From Nannochloropsis salina CCMP1776 (lineage: Eukaryota; Sar; Eustigmatophyceae; Eustigmatales; Monodopsidaceae): 64,000 bases of DNA. The first letter of the stretch is position 1; every line of letters starts with the position of its first letter. The stretch covers positions 271,881 to 335,880 of the forward strand of contig SDOX01000011.1 in assembly GCA_004565275.1 (NCBI GenBank). Reading direction: 5' to 3'. Positions 61,532-64,000 of the stretch are shown piece by piece. The notes beneath the pieces were generated by a model that was not told the origin of the DNA, did no database searches, and saw only the letters and a list, made by a program, of their open reading frames with translations. The position numbers were made by a program, and so were the translations under genes.

Positions 61532-64000
61532 TCAGAGTTCATCCGAGACAGAGGCCGTGTACTGCGAGAGGTCCGGCATGGTGCCCTCCGGGATGATCTC
61601 GCCCTCATCCTCATCATCCTCCTCCACTGCGATTTCCGCCTCGTCGTGGAGATCCAAATTGGGGAGGTGCAGACCCGAGCGCATGGCGTTGAGGACGCGG
61701 GACGTGAATTTTGGCACGTCATCGTGGGTGAAGCCTGACTCGAGCAAGGCAGTATCGTAGAGAAGCCACGCCGTGTCCAAGACTCCGTCGGCGTCGTCTC
61801 CGTGCTCCTGCAGCCGTCGGTTGAGCTCCACGACGATGGGGTGGCGAGGGTTGATTTCCATCGTCTTCTGGGCCAAAAGGGCGTTATACTTGGCCGGATC
61901 GTTGATCGATTGCGTGCGCATGATGCGCTCCATATTGGCGGAGTGGCCGTAGCGGCCCGTGACGATGACGGAGGGTGCCGACTCGATGCGGTGGGAGATG
62001 GCCACCTCCTTGATCTTCCCCTTGAAGAGGATCTTCAGGTACTCGACCAGGGAGGCGAAGGCTTCCTTGTAATGCTTCTCGCGGCTTTTCACCGTCTTCT
62101 CGTCCTCGTCTCCGAATTTAAGTCCTTCCTTAGAAATGGACTGCAGCTTCTTACCTTCGAATTCGGGAATCTGCTGGATGCAGTACTCATCGATCGAGTC
62201 GACCAAGAAGAGAACTTCCAATCCCTTGGACTTAAACTTCTCCACAAAGGGGCTCTTCTGCACCGCTTCCATGGACTCGCCCGCCAAGTAGTAGATGGAC
62301 TTCTGCCAGTCCTTGGCACGAGAGAGGTAGCCCTCCAGACTGGTCCAGTTATTCCCCTCCAGACTGCTCCTAAATCGAAGCAGCTTTACTAATTTAGCCC
62401 TGTTCACCATGTCCTCGACCACGCCCAGCTTGATACTCTTTCCAAAGGTCTCCCAGAACTTGATGTACTTCTCGTTGTCCACCACCTTCTTCGTCTCGCC
62501 CTCCTCCTCATCCTCCTCCTCCTCCTCAGCCTCGTCCGGCTCACTGGTATGGCCCTTGCTGGCCAGGCGCCGAAGCATCTCCAACACCTTGCGCGTCAGC
62601 TTCTTCGCCATCACCTTCAGAAGCTTGTGCTGCTGCAACGTCTCTCGGGACACATTTAGAGGCAGATCGTCAGAGTCAACCACGCCGCGGATGAAATTCA
62701 TGTAGCGAGGGAGGAGCTCCTCGAATTCGTCCGAGATCAACACCTTCTTCACATACAGGCGAAGTTGAGCGGTCTTGGTGTAGTAGGTGTCATAGAGATC
62801 GGAGGGCGCCTCCCCAGGGATGTAGAGGATGCTCTTGAACTCCATCTCACCCTCTGCCTTGAAATGGATCCAGCTTTGCGGGGCAACAGTGTCTTTGGTG
62901 AAGGCATTGTAGAAATTAGAGTACTCTTCGTCGGTGATCTCGGAGCTTGGGCGGGACCAAATGGCTACGTTGGTATTAACCCGCTCCCAGACCGTCTTGG
63001 TGATCGTCTCCTTCTTCGTCTTCACGTCGTCGGACACCTCCACCTCCTCGTACTCCTCCTCCTCGTCTTCGTCGCCCTCCGTGGTCCCGCTCTCGACCTC
63101 CTCTTCCTCAACTGGCACCTCCACCTCCTCCTTGTAGCTCTTCTCCAGGTAGATCGGGAAAGAGATAAACTCGGAGTAGCGCTTGACCAGCCCTTCAAGG
63201 ACATCAGTCTTGGCGAACTCCTTGGCACCATCCTTCAGGTACAGCGTGATCTCCGTCCCGCGGCCCAAGGTGTCCCCGCGAGGGTCCTTGACGACAGTGA
63301 AGACGCCGTCGGCAGTCGACTCCCATACGTACTGCTCCGCCCCGTTCTTCTTGGAGGCTACCCGGACCTTGTCTGCTACGAGGTAAATCGAGTAAAAGCC
63401 CACGCCAAACTGGCCGATGAGGGAGAGGTCCTGGCCCTCAGCCAGGGCGTCGACAAAGTTCGCCGTGCCGGACTTAGCGACTGTGCCCAAGTTGTTAACC
63501 ATGTCGTTGCGGTCCATGCCCACGCCGGTGTCGCGGATGACCAGCGTGTTCTTGTCCTTATTCGCCTGGATGCGCAGCTCCAGATCGGGCTTTGTCTCGA
63601 GAGCGGAGGCATCTCCGATGGCCATGAAGCGGATCTTGTCCAAGGCGTCCGAGGCGTTGGAAATGAGCTCGCGAAGAAAGATTTCCTTGGTCTTGTAAAG
63701 CGAGTTAATGATGATGTCCATGAGGCGGGAAACTTCGGCCTGGAATTCGAATTTCTCACCCTCGGCCTCCAGCGCCAAATCGAGCTCTGAGGGTGCGGCA
63801 CTGAAGGAAAAAAGGGGTTGATAAGGTAAGAGGCAATCGAACAGACTTGCACAGAGTATGCCTCAAATCCATGATCAGGTCTACTCATGTTTCAACGCTC
63901 ATACTTTCGACCCACATACCCGCTTACAACTACTTACGCTCGATCTTTCTCATCGATTTCTTCCTTCTGCTGGGCAAGCCACTCTTCGTAGTTGAATTTT
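61532..64000 (-). CDS. HSP90B1: HSP90 of the ER type (endoplasmin/GRP94), 5'-partial
   Basis: Two exons are visible, complement(61532..63800, 63938..>64000); the 5' part, with the expected signal peptide, lies outside. The 137-nt intron has GTAAGT and a CCTTTTTTCCTTCAG acceptor and joins KDR to [12 protein letters not shown] in frame. Visible are the ATPase domain ([37 protein letters not shown]), the acidic linker, the middle domain ([18 protein letters not shown]) and the C-terminal dimer domain. The protein ends TASVSDEL. The SDEL end is a variant of the KDEL retrieval signal, and the linker sequence [15 protein letters not shown] also fits GRP94; cytosolic HSP90 would end MEEVD. GRP94 folds secretory and membrane proteins with ATP and calcium in the ER. 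A plastid paralogue is less likely because of the C-terminus. Confidence 0.92.

Noticed and set aside
62765-63790. 341-codon frame on the plus strand
   Set aside because: Fully antisense to GRP94, with composition explained by complementing its acidic codons.
1-64000. Transposons, LTR or virus-derived elements, CRISPR arrays, rRNA or tRNA genes
   Set aside because: I looked for transposase, reverse transcriptase and capsid-type proteins, long terminal repeats, regularly spaced repeats and RNA signatures and found none that hold up.

Overview
The window is nuclear DNA of a small-genome photosynthetic eukaryote. My best guess is a stramenopile alga of the eustigmatophyte type (Nannochloropsis or Microchloropsis-like). 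Pointers are: short GT-AG introns (mostly about 65-390 nt), few exons per gene, dense packing on both strands, mitochondrial-type genes, and a GST-like protein whose N-terminus has a signal peptide followed by an APAF-type motif as in heterokont plastid presequences. The species is inferred, not shown.

Layout. 1-7.7 kb: LETM1 (5' end cut by the window), mitochondrial bL25, a KIF3A-type kinesin-2 and a small unassigned gene. 7.67-14 kb: a four-exon ING/PHD protein, a PlsC-type acyltransferase, and a PUF60-like splicing factor. 14.7-19.5 kb: mitochondrial citrate synthase and an ARM-repeat protein. 19.5-23.7 kb: the emptiest stretch, with a hairpin-rich candidate RNA locus and a small spliced NTF2/SnoaL-like gene. 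23.7-33 kb: a GARP transcription factor, a HxxxD acyltransferase and a very large protein of unknown function. 33-40 kb: NAA30 (NatC catalytic subunit), a protein of unknown function and APC4. 40-56.3 kb: a USP-family deubiquitinase with a Tudor-like insert, a three-exon P5B ATPase, a three-exon amino acid permease and a YME1-type i-AAA protease. 57-64 kb: a stand-alone HRDC plus helix-turn-helix protein, the plastid-type GST-like protein and an ER-type HSP90 (GRP94), cut by the window end.

The genes are mostly unrelated housekeeping functions: mitochondrial ion exchange, translation and proteolysis; cell-cycle and ubiquitin control; chromatin and splicing; lipid acylation; membrane transport. 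No operon logic applies. Several pairs are divergent and may share promoters (bL25m and kinesin are tandem; unassigned gene/ING, PUF60/citrate synthase, ARM/NTF2-like, unknown large protein/NAA30, APC4/USP and permease/YME1 are head-to-head). I see no mobile element, virus-derived element, CRISPR array, tRNA or rRNA. Exon joins were worked out by eye from splice-site sequence, frame continuity and family resemblance. No single exotic system stands out. The items most worth a second look are the kinesin-2 subunit (if the host is non-flagellate), the helicase-less HRDC protein, the PUF60-like protein with a polyQ tail where a third RRM is expected, and the hairpin cluster near 21 kb.
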